The notes: a model not told the origin generated them from the letters alone. 64,000 nt of DNA from Sinotaia quadrata (GCA_028829895.1 CM054182.1:64386879-64450878); one strand, 5' to 3'; shown: positions 50,401-53,754, counted from the first letter of the stretch. Numbers and translations: made by a program.

Positions 50401-51709
50401 AAGAGCAGTAATAATCGTGTATCAGTTTAGTACCCACAGAGAGCAGTAATATTTGTCAATCCGGTTTAGTGTACCCACGCAATGCTTTAATAATTACCAT
50501 GAGGAATTGGAGCCTGGTTTGTAACTTAAATTATTACACAGCAATTTGTGTCTGATTTGTGAAGTGTACTTTACTTAAATTATTACACAGCAATTTGTGT
50601 CTGGTTTGTGAATTGAACTTTACTAAAATTATTATACAGCAATTTGTGTCTGGTTTGTGTTTTACTAAAATTATTATAGAGCAATTTGTGTCTGGTTTGC
50701 GAATGGAACTTTACTTAAATTATTACACAGCAATTTGTGTCTGGAACTTTGCTTAAATTATTACACAGCAATTTGTGTCTGGTTTGTGAAGAGAACTTTG
50801 CTTAAATTATTACACTGTGACACAACACCACCCTAGTTATTGGTTATGATTATTATTAATCATCCATAACTAATTACTATTCTTCAAATCACTTTGAATG
50901 TGGTGTGGCAAAGTCTGGTCATGATAGGCGGCCATAAGCTTAATGGTGAGTTAATTGATTGATTGAGAGAGAATGGACTTAGGAATATTTCATGCATTAT
51001 TACTTCTGCAATTGAGAATTATGATGCTTGTATGCTTGTTTCCACCTACAGAAATATTGTGTGATAGTAAATGTTTGTCATTAATGTTGTGGAAGAAAGA
51101 AAACGTTTATAGCGCCCGCACATCCATTGGATAATTAATAAAAACTACTCATCCACATAAGACCAGTTTAGATTACATCAGCAAGTTCTAGCACATTCTC
51201 CACCTGAGTTGTTTACTCCAAAAATATATCAGAATCAGTGCCCAAGGTCGGGTCACTTTAACACTGGCAACACAGATATAATTATTAAGTATGGAAATAG
51301 GGATAGGCAAATTTACTCTGATAACCACAGACATAAACAGCAATGTTGTCTGGTTAGTAAATGGAATTTTACTTAAATTATTGCACAGCAATTCGTGTCT
51401 GGTTTTTGAATGGAACTTTACTTAAATTACTTATTATACAGCAATTTGTGTCTGAATTGTGAAGAGTACTTTGCTTTAAATTATTATATGGCAATTTGTG
51501 TCTGGCTTGTGAAGAGAACTTTGCCTAATTTATTACACGACAATTTGTGTCTGTTGTGAATGGAACTTTATTACATGGCAATTTGTACTACTGAAACATA
51601 CAAAAGCCCATCCCCAACCATCCGAATTAGTCTGTGGAAGTTCACTTACTGAATCTGATGCGGTGTCGCTGTGACGAAATTGGTGTCGATCCCTGTCTTC
51701 TGACGACAT
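1881..51709 (-). CDS. OSBPL3/6/7: Oxysterol-binding-protein-related protein, ORP3/6/7 group (partial, 14 exons, 3' end off window)
   Basis: Fourteen exons (listed separately) with GT/AG borders join without a stop into 595 residues. By family knowledge ORP3/6/7 proteins are cytosolic lipid-transfer proteins working at ER contacts with plasma membrane or other organelles: the PH domain binds phosphoinositides, FFAT binds ER VAP proteins, and the C-terminal ORD carries sterol, PI4P or related lipid. Seen here: PH domain about residues 85-185 ([29 protein letters not shown]), a VAAW segment and leucine-rich helix (about 244-285), a basic tract (about 299-318), HSSASNPNL, coiled coil (about 397-465, ending RIHAESL), FFAT-like EYHDAKE (497-503), and the start of the ORD ([18 protein letters not shown]). 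There are no ankyrin repeats, unlike ORP1/2-type long forms. The OSBP signature EQVSHHPP and the stop codon are not in the window. The single gene matches the usual invertebrate state before the vertebrate OSBPL3/6/7 split, so I cannot choose one paralogue. Confidence 0.93.
2371..2595. repeat. 80-bp tandem repeat, 3 copies
   Basis: Units start at 2371, 2451 and 2531 with GGCAGTTTTTCTAGGG, followed by GTAGCTACACTATGGA and CTCCAAAAATCA. Each unit ends in TTTATATATA. Divergence is low. Confidence 0.92.
3369..3600. repeat. 26-bp minisatellite, about 9 copies
   Basis: Unit of the form CATTCCCCATGTTTTGTGGT plus ATGAGA. The open frames on both strands here (for example 3403-3714 minus) are repeat-encoded and not genes. 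Confidence 0.92.
3898..3964 (-). CDS. OSBPL3/6/7: ORP exon 13 (residues 515-537): acidic linker
   Basis: 67 nt, acceptor TTTTGTGCAG, donor GTAAGT, starting in phase 0 and ending with one nt. It encodes [20 protein letters not shown], equivalent to the SDDDSYVSDISDN-type acidic linker between FFAT and ORD in the family. The upstream intron (3965-14628) contains the LTR retrotransposon. Confidence 0.9.
4142..4193. repeat. 26-bp perfect tandem duplication
   Basis: ATAGCATTGCATCTGGAACA plus CACATC, twice without change, so recent. Confidence 0.92.
5131..5361. repeat. 49-bp minisatellite, about 4.5 copies
   Basis: Units contain ACATATGTAGTCACAGTGAA, CATACTACTCAATCACATTT and AGAGCTT. Confidence 0.9.
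5483..5676. repeat. 34-bp minisatellite, about 6 copies
   Basis: Unit TCATGATGAAATGAACACAA plus GGAAATGCCAATGA. Confidence 0.9.
5678..5935. repeat. 31-bp minisatellite, 3-4 good copies plus degenerate ones
   Basis: Unit TACAGCTTTAATACATGCAT plus GTGCAACAGTA. Good copies to about 5790, degenerate copies again at 5845-5935. Confidence 0.85.
5934..5971. repeat. (TA)n microsatellite
   Basis: Uninterrupted TA run at the edge of the 31-bp array. Confidence 0.95.
6040..6266. repeat. 34-bp minisatellite (left part), interrupted by the retrotransposon
   Basis: Unit CTGTGTGGGTCACAGCACTT plus TTCACATTTAAAAT. The array stops at TGTGG|LTR and resumes after 14438. Confidence 0.92.
6262..6266 (+). repeat. 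Target-site duplication, left copy (TGTGG)
   Basis: The 5 bp before the 5' LTR equal the 5 bp after the 3' LTR (14439-14443). Five bp is the usual gypsy integrase duplication. TGTGG is part of the host 34-bp unit, so removing the element restores an ordinary repeat unit. Confidence 0.9.
6267..7777 (+). repeat. 5' LTR (1,511 bp)
   Basis: It begins TGTCACAAGTCTG and ends CGTAACA. Reading it against 12928-14438 at a constant offset of 6,661 bp I found no substitution or indel. The ends form a short imperfect inverted repeat (TGTCAC/GTAACA). At 1.5 kb it is long for a gypsy LTR. U3 holds a TATA box (6484-6490); AATAAA signals lie at 7668-7673 and 7756-7761. Confidence 0.97.
6484..6518 (+). promoter_or_regulatory. 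LTR core promoter: TATA box plus initiator
   Basis: TATATAT at 6484-6490 is followed 31 bp later by a TCACTT initiator (predicted +1 at A6515), the normal TATA-to-start spacing for Pol II. This would place the U3/R border near 6515. The same motif in the 3' LTR (7 Mer starting 13145) could drive transcription outward into ORP intron 12, antisense to the gene. Confidence 0.6.
7778..8396 (+). other. Untranslated leader between 5' LTR and gag
   Basis: 619 bp without a long ORF, containing several short upstream ATGs. It would hold the primer-binding site at its 5' end and probably packaging signals. It ends at ATG 8397 in the context AAAATGG, the first ATG of the long ORF, which has a favourable A at -3 and G at +4. 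Confidence 0.7.
7780..7799 (+). promoter_or_regulatory. Candidate primer-binding site
   Basis: Two nt after the LTR the sequence reads TGTGGGTCGTCGCGGGATTG. It resembles the complement of a tRNA-Pro 3' end (the retroviral-type PBS-Pro) but needs one substitution and two single-base indels, so the primer tRNA is uncertain. The host's own tRNA set would be needed to identify it. Confidence 0.35.
8397..12704 (+). CDS. gag-pol: Gag-Pol polyprotein of Gmr1-like gypsy element (1,435 aa, intact)
   Basis: One uninterrupted frame. Gag: Lys/Glu-rich coiled coil (about 25-100), capsid with a SCAN-like C-terminal half (about 207-290), CCHC zinc knuckle [14 protein letters not shown] (349-362). Protease: LLDTGCE with catalytic Asp400. 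Integrase: zinc site H587-X6-H594-X29-C624-X2-C627; catalytic D657, D717, E753 (D-D-35-E), then a GPF module (about 894) ending FHVNLLKKY. Reverse transcriptase (about 1005-1200): D1108 in [11 protein letters not shown] and FMDD at 1170-1173. RNase H: D1321, E1362, D1387, and D1430 in NVGADYMSR. All catalytic residues are present, so the copy looks competent. Gag and Pol share one ORF with no frameshift or stop between them, so how the Gag:Pol ratio is set is unclear. It acts in cytoplasmic virus-like particles and then in the nucleus for integration (family knowledge). Confidence 0.97.
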   Translation: MDLEQIENLKKKGSLIGYQGDELTSYIKTELEKAEKAEKERQEIEREERLAAREAKKLEAERLADIETKRIAADTEAKRIAADAEIKRLEWEVKKLEVTNPNRDRRSSGDSRSSDGNNHSRIENIIPKINMVPFDENKDQIDAYLKTFEKLARATNIPAEHWAINLSGLLQGSAKNEFNKLSDSESDNYDTVKAALLKRYKLTADTYRRKFKQATKASSETHAQYIRRVADLFQRWIDLAETPQTYAGLRDEMVKDHILGSYKSDLLIHLAIREKSTLEEIGNAADRFDDAHSQFSNAHANNKSRPNEPQTRKDKKNDGKAPNERDDKTSKPDTKNKSDKQKDKKNLACYTCGDSGHFSRTCPEKKTAKVYAVESHTPKTEKSNRTPVQANGHDTIALLDTGCELDAIVNASLVNRTDYTGETISVTFANGEQDILPVAEVSIVSDFVEGTVKAAVMENSPHDVILGCKYVLPCKKQTSTEPPLVNAVTRAASSKDKSVTAPMSAAPAVDKATVSEIKILQAEDETLDKLRRQAVPVSDVNTDDSNKKACIILKKGLLYRYSKVGDEFRKQLVVPQTKRNDVLRLGHESLFGAHMGVQKTTSRITSEFYWPDITADIRRFVLSCDTCQRTQSKNSIRPAPLGEPELISEPYKRVALDLIGPIIPTSTRGNRYVLTTIDYATRFADAVPLKNIDTETVAEALFGLWSRVGIPTEILTDQGSQFIGNVMKEVNRLLSIKHLTCTPYHPQANGLIEKYNGTLKTALKKLATDKPKDWDRYIPALLFAYREVPQSSTGFSPFELLYGRTVRGPMMILKALWTDEKTDDEVKTTYTYVTDLRNRLETIGKIARENLTIAQSRQAEYYNKHTKPREFEVNDKVLLLLPEAHNKLQMKWKGPFVVTAKLGGLNYKVQTGKREKIFHVNLLKKYISREDQTTQADFVVATIVTEDEGETDCVTGTLPNCPLQTEETVKDVKVNEALTERQKKEVNELLNEFSSTLTDKPGLTDLIEFSLKLTDNKPIRLKPYPLPHAKIDDVRREIKTMLDLGVIEKTDSAYGSPIVLIKKRDNSFRFCVDYRKLNQVTEFCAEPLPDPDLIFTKLANAHYYTKIDLSRGFWQIKVKDTDRHILAFTTPVGNYTWKVMPFGVSNAPSIFSKMMRSLLEPLYGRGVENFMDDLILGTQTWEEHLTLLRDVLARLKQANLTARPTKCEIAQFSLDFLGHKLSHGTMSPSEAKIAQLKDTSQPLTKTQVRSFLGLANYYRKFVPDFSAIACPLTDLTRKNMPTKVVWTDACQNAFDTLKSRLTSDLVVKLPDLTKPFLLRTDASNTGLGAVLLQEHNDTKHPVAYASRKLTTTEQKYSTSEKECLAIVWAIKKFENYLYGKTFVIECDHQPLAFLGQAQFTNSRLMRWSLFLTQYDANIHYIKGSLNVGADYMSRA
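12705..12914 (+). other. Element 3' untranslated spacer
   Basis: About 210 bp between the pol stop and the polypurine tract. It contains no env-like ORF. A T-rich stretch (12820-12842) is the only notable feature. Confidence 0.7.
12915..12927 (+). promoter_or_regulatory. Polypurine tract
   Basis: AAAAGCAAGGGGG immediately precedes the TGT of the 3' LTR, the expected plus-strand primer site. It is purine-only apart from one C at 12920. Confidence 0.85.
12928..14438 (+). repeat. 3' LTR (1,511 bp)
   Basis: Copy of the 5' LTR, same length and apparently identical. It follows a G-rich polypurine tract directly and is followed by TGTGG, then the resumed 34-bp host minisatellite. It supplies the polyadenylation signals (14329-14334 and 14417-14422) for the element transcript. 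Confidence 0.97.
14439..14443 (+). repeat. Target-site duplication, right copy (TGTGG)
   Basis: Matches 6262-6266. The minisatellite resumes directly after it (GTCACAGCA followed by ATTTTCACATTT). Confidence 0.9.
14439..14510. repeat. 34-bp minisatellite (right part)
   Basis: Two more units of the same minisatellite follow the 3' LTR, then AT-rich intron to exon 12. Confidence 0.9.
14629..14733 (-). CDS. OSBPL3/6/7: ORP exon 12 (residues 480-514): FFAT-like motif
   Basis: 105 nt, phase 0/0, acceptor CTTATTAG, donor GTGAGTAC. Residues 497-503 read EYHDAKE, preceded by Ser/Glu-rich flank (SGESFSLS). This sits exactly where ORP3/6 carry EFFDAQE, the motif that docks to the MSP domain of ER VAP proteins. 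Position 2 is Tyr and position 3 His instead of Phe-Phe; the key Asp-Ala core and Glu7 are kept. The exon ends in TDSSSE, matching the family SSSENE region. Confidence 0.92.
15740..16735 (+). pseudogene. Decayed, internally deleted RTE-like LINE (reverse transcriptase remnant)
   Basis: Readings [11 protein letters not shown] and [14 protein letters not shown] match the first RT motifs of a widespread animal RTE-like LINE. The sequence then jumps to [82 protein letters not shown] and [17 protein letters not shown]. The catalytic FADD region between them is missing. Several frameshifts and stops exist, including a CGA-to-TGA type change at 16401. The final reading [14 protein letters not shown] runs into a stop inside the GATA array, fitting RTE elements, which end in almost no 3' UTR plus a short tandem repeat. 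Confidence 0.85.
16735..16786 (+). repeat. (GATA)n array, probably the LINE 3' tail
   Basis: About 13 GATA units directly at the end of the LINE ORF remnant. The LINE stop codon falls inside it. Confidence 0.9.
16989..17108 (-). CDS. OSBPL3/6/7: ORP exon 11 (residues 440-479): end of coiled coil
   Basis: 120 nt, phase 0/0, acceptor TTTTTTACAG after a T-rich tract, donor GTGGGTGA. It encodes [20 protein letters not shown], the near-invariant (Q)N-L--RL-RIHAES block, then a Pro/Val/Thr-rich linker. The alternative donor 4 nt downstream breaks the frame into exon 12, so 16989 is chosen. Confidence 0.92.
17109..18566 (-). other. Intron 10
   Basis: AT-rich. The left half has nothing recognised; the right half is the 43-bp degenerate repeat. 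Confidence 0.65.
17930..18480. repeat. Degenerate 40-45-bp minisatellite
   Basis: Repeated cores CATTCTCATGTGGTACACAT, CTATATTAGGACTTTATCTT and AGT with growing divergence leftward. At least 8 recognisable units. Confidence 0.8.
18567..18700 (-). CDS. OSBPL3/6/7: ORP exon 10 (residues 395-439): coiled-coil segment
   Basis: 134 nt, acceptor GTTTTAG, donor GTATGTAC. It encodes [19 protein letters not shown] and, after a Ser-rich break, SLRQALFE. This matches the AEREKLK and LRQSLSQAL helices upstream of the FFAT motif in ORP3/6. Confidence 0.92.
19437..19690 (+). repeat. Dispersed repeat family D, diverged fragment
   Basis: GTCAAGTCTGGTCTTAAAGG, TTAGCTGGTGAGTTATTTGA and GATTGGACTTAAAAATAT parallel the direct module at 50890-51000. 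More diverged than the other two copies. Confidence 0.55.
20685..20810 (+). repeat. Dispersed repeat family D, TACTCC..GTAAGAAGTT module
   Basis: ATTACTCCTTCGGTAAGAAG, TTCCACCTATGGAAGAAAT and TATGTGTCAATA are shared with 42912-43000 and partly with 51030-51075. Confidence 0.55.
20930..21200. repeat. Degenerate tandem repeat, about 100 bp, 2.5-3 copies
   Basis: The order GATGCAAAAGATCACT, TTTGAGATG, GTGGTCAAAGTCCAAT, AGTACAAAAC, CAGTCTCTGTGACT recurs. Confidence 0.75.
22753..22960 (-). CDS. OSBPL3/6/7: ORP exon 9 (residues 326-395): linker with HSSASNPNL motif
   Basis: 208 nt, acceptor TGTTGCCAG, donor GTAAGTTT, starting in phase 0 and ending with one nt of a split Val codon. It contains [11 protein letters not shown], the counterpart of the strongly conserved VRLHSSNPNL of vertebrate ORP3/6/7. 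The rest is poorly conserved apart from a charged helix ([13 protein letters not shown]) that leads into the coiled coil. Confidence 0.92.
22961..25723 (-). other. Intron 8
   Basis: AT-rich. A tandem pair of about 57 bp at 23765-23875 (GAAAGACA..TTATTCAGGAAA..TTAAAAGTTTATATAATC) and a short GGAT microsatellite are the only structure seen. Confidence 0.65.
24649..24673. repeat. (GGAT)n microsatellite
   Basis: About six TGGA/GGAT units. Confidence 0.92.
25724..25834 (-). CDS. OSBPL3/6/7: ORP exon 8 (residues 289-325): basic Ser-rich linker
   Basis: 111 nt, phase 0/0, acceptor TGTGCATAG, donor GTAAGTG. It encodes a highly basic stretch ([19 protein letters not shown]) followed by NSSS. The family has a comparable KR-rich segment here (RRWRTKS-like in ORP6). 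It may act as a nuclear-localisation or membrane-charge patch, which is inference. Confidence 0.8.
26847..26967. repeat. Compound (GA)n-(GT)n microsatellite
   Basis: About 24 GA units change into GT units, then GTAT-interrupted GT. Open frames over it on both strands are repeat-encoded. Confidence 0.96.
27080..27460 (+). repeat. Dispersed repeat family D, copy in intron 7
   Basis: It contains GAGTAAATTTGCCTATCC, GACCCGACCTTGGG, GTGCTAGACTTGCTGATGTA and GGATGAGTACTTTTTATTAT, then TTAGCTTAATGGTGAGTTAA. The first module matches the reverse complement of 51120-51340; the second matches 50890-50990 in direct orientation. Class unknown; no ORF. Confidence 0.75.
29499..29584 (-). CDS. OSBPL3/6/7: ORP exon 7 (residues 260-288): leucine-rich helix
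   Basis: 86 nt, acceptor CAGGTTTAG, donor GTAAGAG. It encodes [19 protein letters not shown], corresponding to the amphipathic LSKLLQNLEIL-type helix of ORP3/6. An upstream AG (CCCAG) gives the wrong phase for joining exon 6, so the AG at 29585-29586 is preferred. Confidence 0.82.
29585..30054 (-). other. Intron 6
   Basis: 470 bp, containing a long CA microsatellite. Confidence 0.85.
29919..29984. repeat. (CA)n microsatellite
   Basis: 33 uninterrupted CA units. Confidence 0.97.
30055..30192 (-). CDS. OSBPL3/6/7: ORP exon 6 (residues 214-259)
   Basis: 138 nt with acceptor TTATAATAG and donor GTATGTTT; split codons at both ends agree with exons 5 and 7. The core [19 protein letters not shown] aligns with the conserved (K/R)VAAWLQDSEEMDRC-type block found after the PH domain in ORP6/ORP3. 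Confidence 0.88.
30388..30541 (-). CDS. OSBPL3/6/7: ORP exon 5 (residues 163-214): C-terminal PH helix and linker
   Basis: 154 nt from acceptor TGTACAG to donor GTAAGTG, ending with one nt of a split codon. [20 protein letters not shown] forms the C-terminal PH helix with its invariant Trp, followed by RQHEIA and a Pro/Ser/Thr-rich linker ([11 protein letters not shown]), likely flexible and phosphorylatable. Confidence 0.95.
30666..30779 (-). CDS. OSBPL3/6/7: ORP exon 4 (residues 125-162): central PH strands
   Basis: 114 nt, phase 0/0, acceptor TTGCAG and donor GTAATT. It encodes [16 protein letters not shown] and [13 protein letters not shown], the conserved KG-HG-IDVGL and IDLDTEEHIYHLK blocks of ORP3/6/7 PH domains. 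The following intron is only 124 bp, the shortest here. Confidence 0.95.
31700..32512. repeat. 36-bp minisatellite, roughly 20 copies
   Basis: Unit CTTACTAAGACAACTACTAC plus TAGCCACAGCAATCAG. Since 36 is a multiple of 3, the minus strand stays open over blocks of it as a 12-residue repeat ([12 protein letters not shown]). The middle (31980-32210) is more degenerate and breaks the frame. Confidence 0.93.
32765..32990. repeat. 55-bp minisatellite, about 4 copies
   Basis: TTATTAATGTCTATAACAAT, AAATTGACCTACACCAAATC and AATAT recur at 55-bp spacing. More degenerate versions extend left to about 32600. Confidence 0.9.
33816..33858. repeat. (CA)n microsatellite
   Basis: About 21 CA units. Confidence 0.96.
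34780..35460. repeat. Complex about 33-bp minisatellite with segmental duplications
   Basis: Core AACACTAGCAACCTCTCAAA plus a variable (A/C)-TGAATGCTAGT part. Two larger duplications sit inside it: AATTAAAAGGCAACACAGCC plus following bases twice near 34852-34915, and TAAATTAAAAGGCAACCAGC plus following bases twice near 35334-35435. Confidence 0.85.
36397..36480. repeat. (TA)n and (CAAA)n microsatellites
   Basis: TA run at about 36397-36419 and CAAA/CACA repeats at about 36448-36480. Confidence 0.85.
38090..38180. repeat. 26-bp tandem repeat, 3 copies
   Basis: CAGTCTACCCCTTTAATGTC plus CTTCC recurs three times. Confidence 0.88.
38563..38616 (-). CDS. OSBPL3/6/7: ORP exon 3 (residues 107-124): 54-nt PH-domain exon
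   Basis: This very short exon encodes [18 protein letters not shown], exactly the PH strand expected between KGWHK (exon 2) and FQKGKYHG (exon 4). Acceptor TTTTTTTCAG and donor GTAAGT are strong. Both ends are phase 0. It would be missed by any length-based ORF search because it is only 18 codons inside about 10.6 kb of noncoding sequence. Confidence 0.93.
38617..41373 (-). other. Intron 2
   Basis: AT-rich with a loose approximately 60-bp repeat at 39740-40150 (AAACTTTC-T--TTAATTTTA and TTTATG-T-TGTGCAA cores). No exon or element recognised elsewhere. Confidence 0.6.
39740..40150. repeat. Highly degenerate about 60-bp tandem repeat
   Basis: Alternating TTTCCT-ATTAAATTTTACT and CTTTATG-TGTGCAAT-A cores recur about six times. 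Confidence 0.65.
41374..41631 (-). CDS. OSBPL3/6/7: ORP exon 2 (residues 21-106): Ser-rich N-terminus and start of PH domain
   Basis: 258 nt, phase 0 at both ends, acceptor CACTTGCAG and donor GTATAAA. A Ser/Thr/Asp-rich segment leads into a basic patch ([10 protein letters not shown]), then DWEILEGL and the first PH strands ([16 protein letters not shown]). The WEI/WEV-EGLR block directly before the PH domain and the [12 protein letters not shown] block split across exons 2/3 are hallmarks of the ORP3/6/7 group. Confidence 0.95.
42611..42634. repeat. (TA)n microsatellite
   Basis: Twelve AT units. Confidence 0.93.
42908..43010 (+). repeat. Dispersed repeat family D, TACTCC..GTAAGAAGTT module
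   Basis: ATTACTCCTTTAGTAAGAAG, TTTCCATCTACAGAAAATA and TGTGACAGTAAAACGCCTCT match the 20.69-kb module. It abuts a 50-bp tandem repeat on its right. Confidence 0.55.
43023..43172. repeat. 50-bp tandem repeat, 3 copies
   Basis: TGCTTGTAAGATATGGTACT starts at 43031, 43081 and 43131. The first two units are identical as read, so the array is young. Confidence 0.93.
44359..44410. repeat. (GT)n microsatellite
   Basis: About 24 TG units ending in TGCGTGTGCATATGC. Confidence 0.96.
44500..45140. repeat. About 80-bp minisatellite, about 8 copies
   Basis: Units contain AATAGCACTCACACAGTCAT, TCAATGTCCATACACAAACA, CTGCTGTTGGAAGTGCAATT and GATTGATTTTGTTACAAGAC. The open frames here on both strands are repeat-encoded. 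Confidence 0.92.
45140..45370. repeat. About 45-bp minisatellite, 4-5 copies
   Basis: CATGTCTGTACAATTTACAC, TGACAACAAAATAGCAA(A/G)T core. A related pair reappears at 46320-46400. Confidence 0.82.
46320..46420. repeat. Short relative of the 45-bp repeat
   Basis: AACAGCAATTGTCAAT occurs twice with ACAATTTACATTGACAA between. Confidence 0.7.
46735..47010. repeat. About 60-bp minisatellite, 4-5 copies
   Basis: TGCTCCAACATAAACACACA, CAAAACTAACATAAAGTGCT and GATTAAATCA cores. Confidence 0.87.
48870..49740. promoter_or_regulatory. CpG/CRE-motif cluster inside intron 1, candidate enhancer or alternative promoter
   Basis: Within an AT-rich intron this stretch is unusually rich in CpG and repeatedly carries CRE-type cores: CTGACGTGG near 48891, AACGTCACG near 48921, TGTGACGTAATC near 48975, a perfect palindrome TGACGTCA at 49278-49285, then ATCACGTGAC and CGTCACGTCAC at about 49677-49720. 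The arrangement looks regulatory. No coding exon was recognised. A noncoding alternative first exon is possible. Confidence 0.35.
50150..50310. repeat. 27-bp minisatellite, about 6 copies
   Basis: Unit CAGTAATAGTCCGACAAATT plus AATCTGT; divergence low. A multiple of 3, so it reads open as RTITDRLIC on the minus strand. Not a gene. Confidence 0.93.
50520..50815. repeat. 50-bp minisatellite (left part)
   Basis: AACTTTACTTAAATTATTAC, ACAGCAATTTGTGTCTGGTT and TGTGAATGG units, about 6 copies. It resumes at 51344. Confidence 0.92.
50816..51343. mobile_element. Dispersed repeat family D, copy inserted in a 50-bp minisatellite
   Basis: It interrupts the 50-bp repeat array (50520-51600). The left part (GGCAAAGTCTGGTCATGATA, TTAATGGTGAGTTAATTGAT, AGAATGGACTTAGGAATAT) is direct and the right part (ATCAGCAAGTTCTAGCACAT, CCCAAGGTCGGGTCA) inverted relative to the 27-kb copy. 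The middle carries a GTTTCCACCTACAGAAATAT module also seen at 20.7 and 42.9 kb. No clear TIRs or target duplication. Confidence 0.65.
51344..51600. repeat. 50-bp minisatellite (right part)
   Basis: About 5 more units of the same repeat, ending 50 bp from ORP exon 1. Confidence 0.9.
51650..51709 (-). CDS. OSBPL3/6/7: ORP exon 1 (residues 1-20, start codon)
   Basis: Sixty nt from ATG at 51709-51707, ending in phase 0 at donor GTAAGTG. The start context ACCATGT is favourable, and an in-frame TGA lies 15 nt upstream, so translation cannot begin further 5' in this exon. It encodes a polar segment starting [11 protein letters not shown] and ending TASDS, which joins an equally acidic/Ser-rich stretch in exon 2. 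It is separated from exon 2 by a 10-kb intron, typical for a first coding exon. Confidence 0.8.
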
Positions 51710-51990
51710 GGTTTCCACGAGTCAATGACGACGCCTTACGTCACATTTAGCAAGTGTCGCAATCCGCGTAATAATCCAACGACTACCGACCAGACGGTCA
51801 TGAGAAGCGCGCACGCGCACACATACACGTTTTCGCTGTATTTTTGTAGACCTTACGCTTGTGCAGTTTTGCACACGTTAGCTCACCGACAGCACCAAGT
51901 TGTCTGTGCCTGCAATCGCAGTTCCGGCGTTGGCCATATTCGCCTTGGTTATACCTGTGCCAACATGGAGAAATGAAATCAGAAAAGAAA
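51710..51990 (-). promoter_or_regulatory. Probable 5' UTR and promoter of the ORP gene
   Basis: Directly upstream of the start codon, this stretch is richer in CpG than the surrounding AT-rich DNA (GCGCGCACGCGCAC near 51807-51820). It carries a CRE-like TGACGTAA on the minus strand at 51736-51743 and further CG-containing GACG/CGTC elements. No clear TATA box is placed. The transcription start cannot be fixed by eye. Confidence 0.45.
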
Positions 51991-53754
51991 ATAAGAACTA
52001 TAGTGGGTTATAAAATATAACGTCCGGTTTTCAATCCCATCCCCAAACAGACTTTTTACGAGTGGTGATAAATTGGTGCAGTGGGGTTATTTTCAGGTCA
52101 CCAGCAGTGTGTGCATGAATACAGTGCAGAAACCGACTTAGCTTCTGTCACTGACGGTTAACGACAGCAGCTAAGCGAAATCTTTTGCCATTCTACACAT
52201 GAAAACGTTCATTACCGTAAAACCTAGTACATGTAAATATTATCATCGAAAAAAATTTAATAGAAAGGTGAAAGTAAGAATTTTTTTTTTAATTTACGTT
52301 TAGTAAGTGTTCGTTTTTAAAAAAATGACAGTACATTTTCTGCATTCTCTCTAACAACTTCATGCAAACAGCACAAAAATCATCCAGTCATAGAGATTTA
52401 TTTTTTAAAATATATTAGTCTATTTTTCTCTAGAAAGAGAGAAAGGTACATATTTATTTACCAAATGACCCAGTCATTGAGTCAATGATCAGTAAAAATA
52501 AAACAACTATCTAGGAAGAGGGAAAAGTATATATTTATTTTTTAAAATACCCAAACAGTCATCAGTAAAAACAAATAATGTAAGTATGAAAAATAAAAAT
52601 TAGAAAACAATTATGAAGTATTGTGTCTGATGAGTAATGCGGAATGTAGCCTTATTAATGTCAAAAATTTATTTTTTAAAAACAAACACAACAAAGGAGC
52701 TTCCTAAACAACCCCAAACTCTACCACAGCTATCTAACTGGCTGAAACATTGATAGTTCTAAAAAATGCAGTCTTGAAGTCTTGAAGAAACAAAAACAAG
52801 AAAGTGACTAAAAATTAAAAGGGTCTCTGTTTACCCAAGGATGGAAGGCCTGGCACATTTAATCTGTGTGCCAGCTATCCTTTTAAGTTAGCCACAATGC
52901 CTACATGGGGAATTGTCCTTGCCAGTCAAAACAAATCAATAATGGGCCTTAAGTGTAAAGGACCACAGGCAAAATTGCTCTCTGTTTGCAAGCAAACTTA
53001 AAGATGGAACTACCTACATGACAAGCAAAAGCTTTTATGTTTTCTTCATAAGCATTCATGGAATGAAGAGCATTTTTAAAAAAATAAATAGATTGTTTAT
53101 TTTGCATTTTAAAATTCATTACTAGGCACAAACATGCATGAGGGTGGGGGGGTGTCAGCAAATTGATGATGATGTAGCAAGATTATTATATTTATGTTTA
53201 AAGTACATAATGCATACGTATATAATATGTACATAAAAATACATTTTGTACATAAAATCCCACTCTGTATTAATGGGTAACAGTAAGGAAAATAACTCCT
53301 CAAAACTACTGAGCAACATAACTGCAGTTATTACAAGAGGGTTCAACTAAATTTCTAATTTTCAGCTTAACAGGTCTCAGTTTACTAATTAGATCACAAC
53401 AGATCTAATGACAGATCATAACAGAGGTTATGCAATATCTCTCCAGTGAATAACTACATGTATGATGTATGTATGTGCCTGCAAACTCTGATATGCATGC
53501 CCCAACAACCATCAGTCACACTCCAGTGCAAAAATGTGAGACAATACCTGGAGAAAATATTGAAAGGCAGTGGATATCACCAGATTCCAGCATCCATAAA
53601 TAAAATTTTATCAAGCAGCCAAACAGAATGCTGTGTCACAAATATTGTTCTTTTAACAAAATCAATCTTTACAGTACAAAGATCAGTGAAACCAGCTGAA
53701 AGCAGCTGTACTGCCTCAATGATAAATTAATGAAAAGAAATAAATCTCTTCACC
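51991..53754. other. Upstream region without recognised gene
   Basis: AT-rich. 52430-52565 is a tandem pair of about 85 bp (CTAGAAAGAGAGAAAGGTA.., TATATTTATTT.., CAGTCAT..ATCAGTAAAAA). A 94-codon open frame at 53446-53730 has no recognisable family and may be the upstream part of the LINE relic. Confidence 0.5.

Larger units (their letters stand above)
41632..51649 (-). other. Intron 1
   Basis: 10-kb intron with a long series of tandem repeats (listed), several G/C homopolymers (42812-42822, 43248-43258, 43711-43721), the CpG/CRE cluster at 48.87-49.74 kb and family D insertions. No coding exon recognised. Confidence 0.65.

Noticed and set aside
53446..53730. 94-codon plus-strand ORF with YLEKILKGSGYHQIP
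   Set aside because: No family recognised. It sits just 5' of the L2/CR1-like relic on the same strand and may be part of it. Not supported as a gene.
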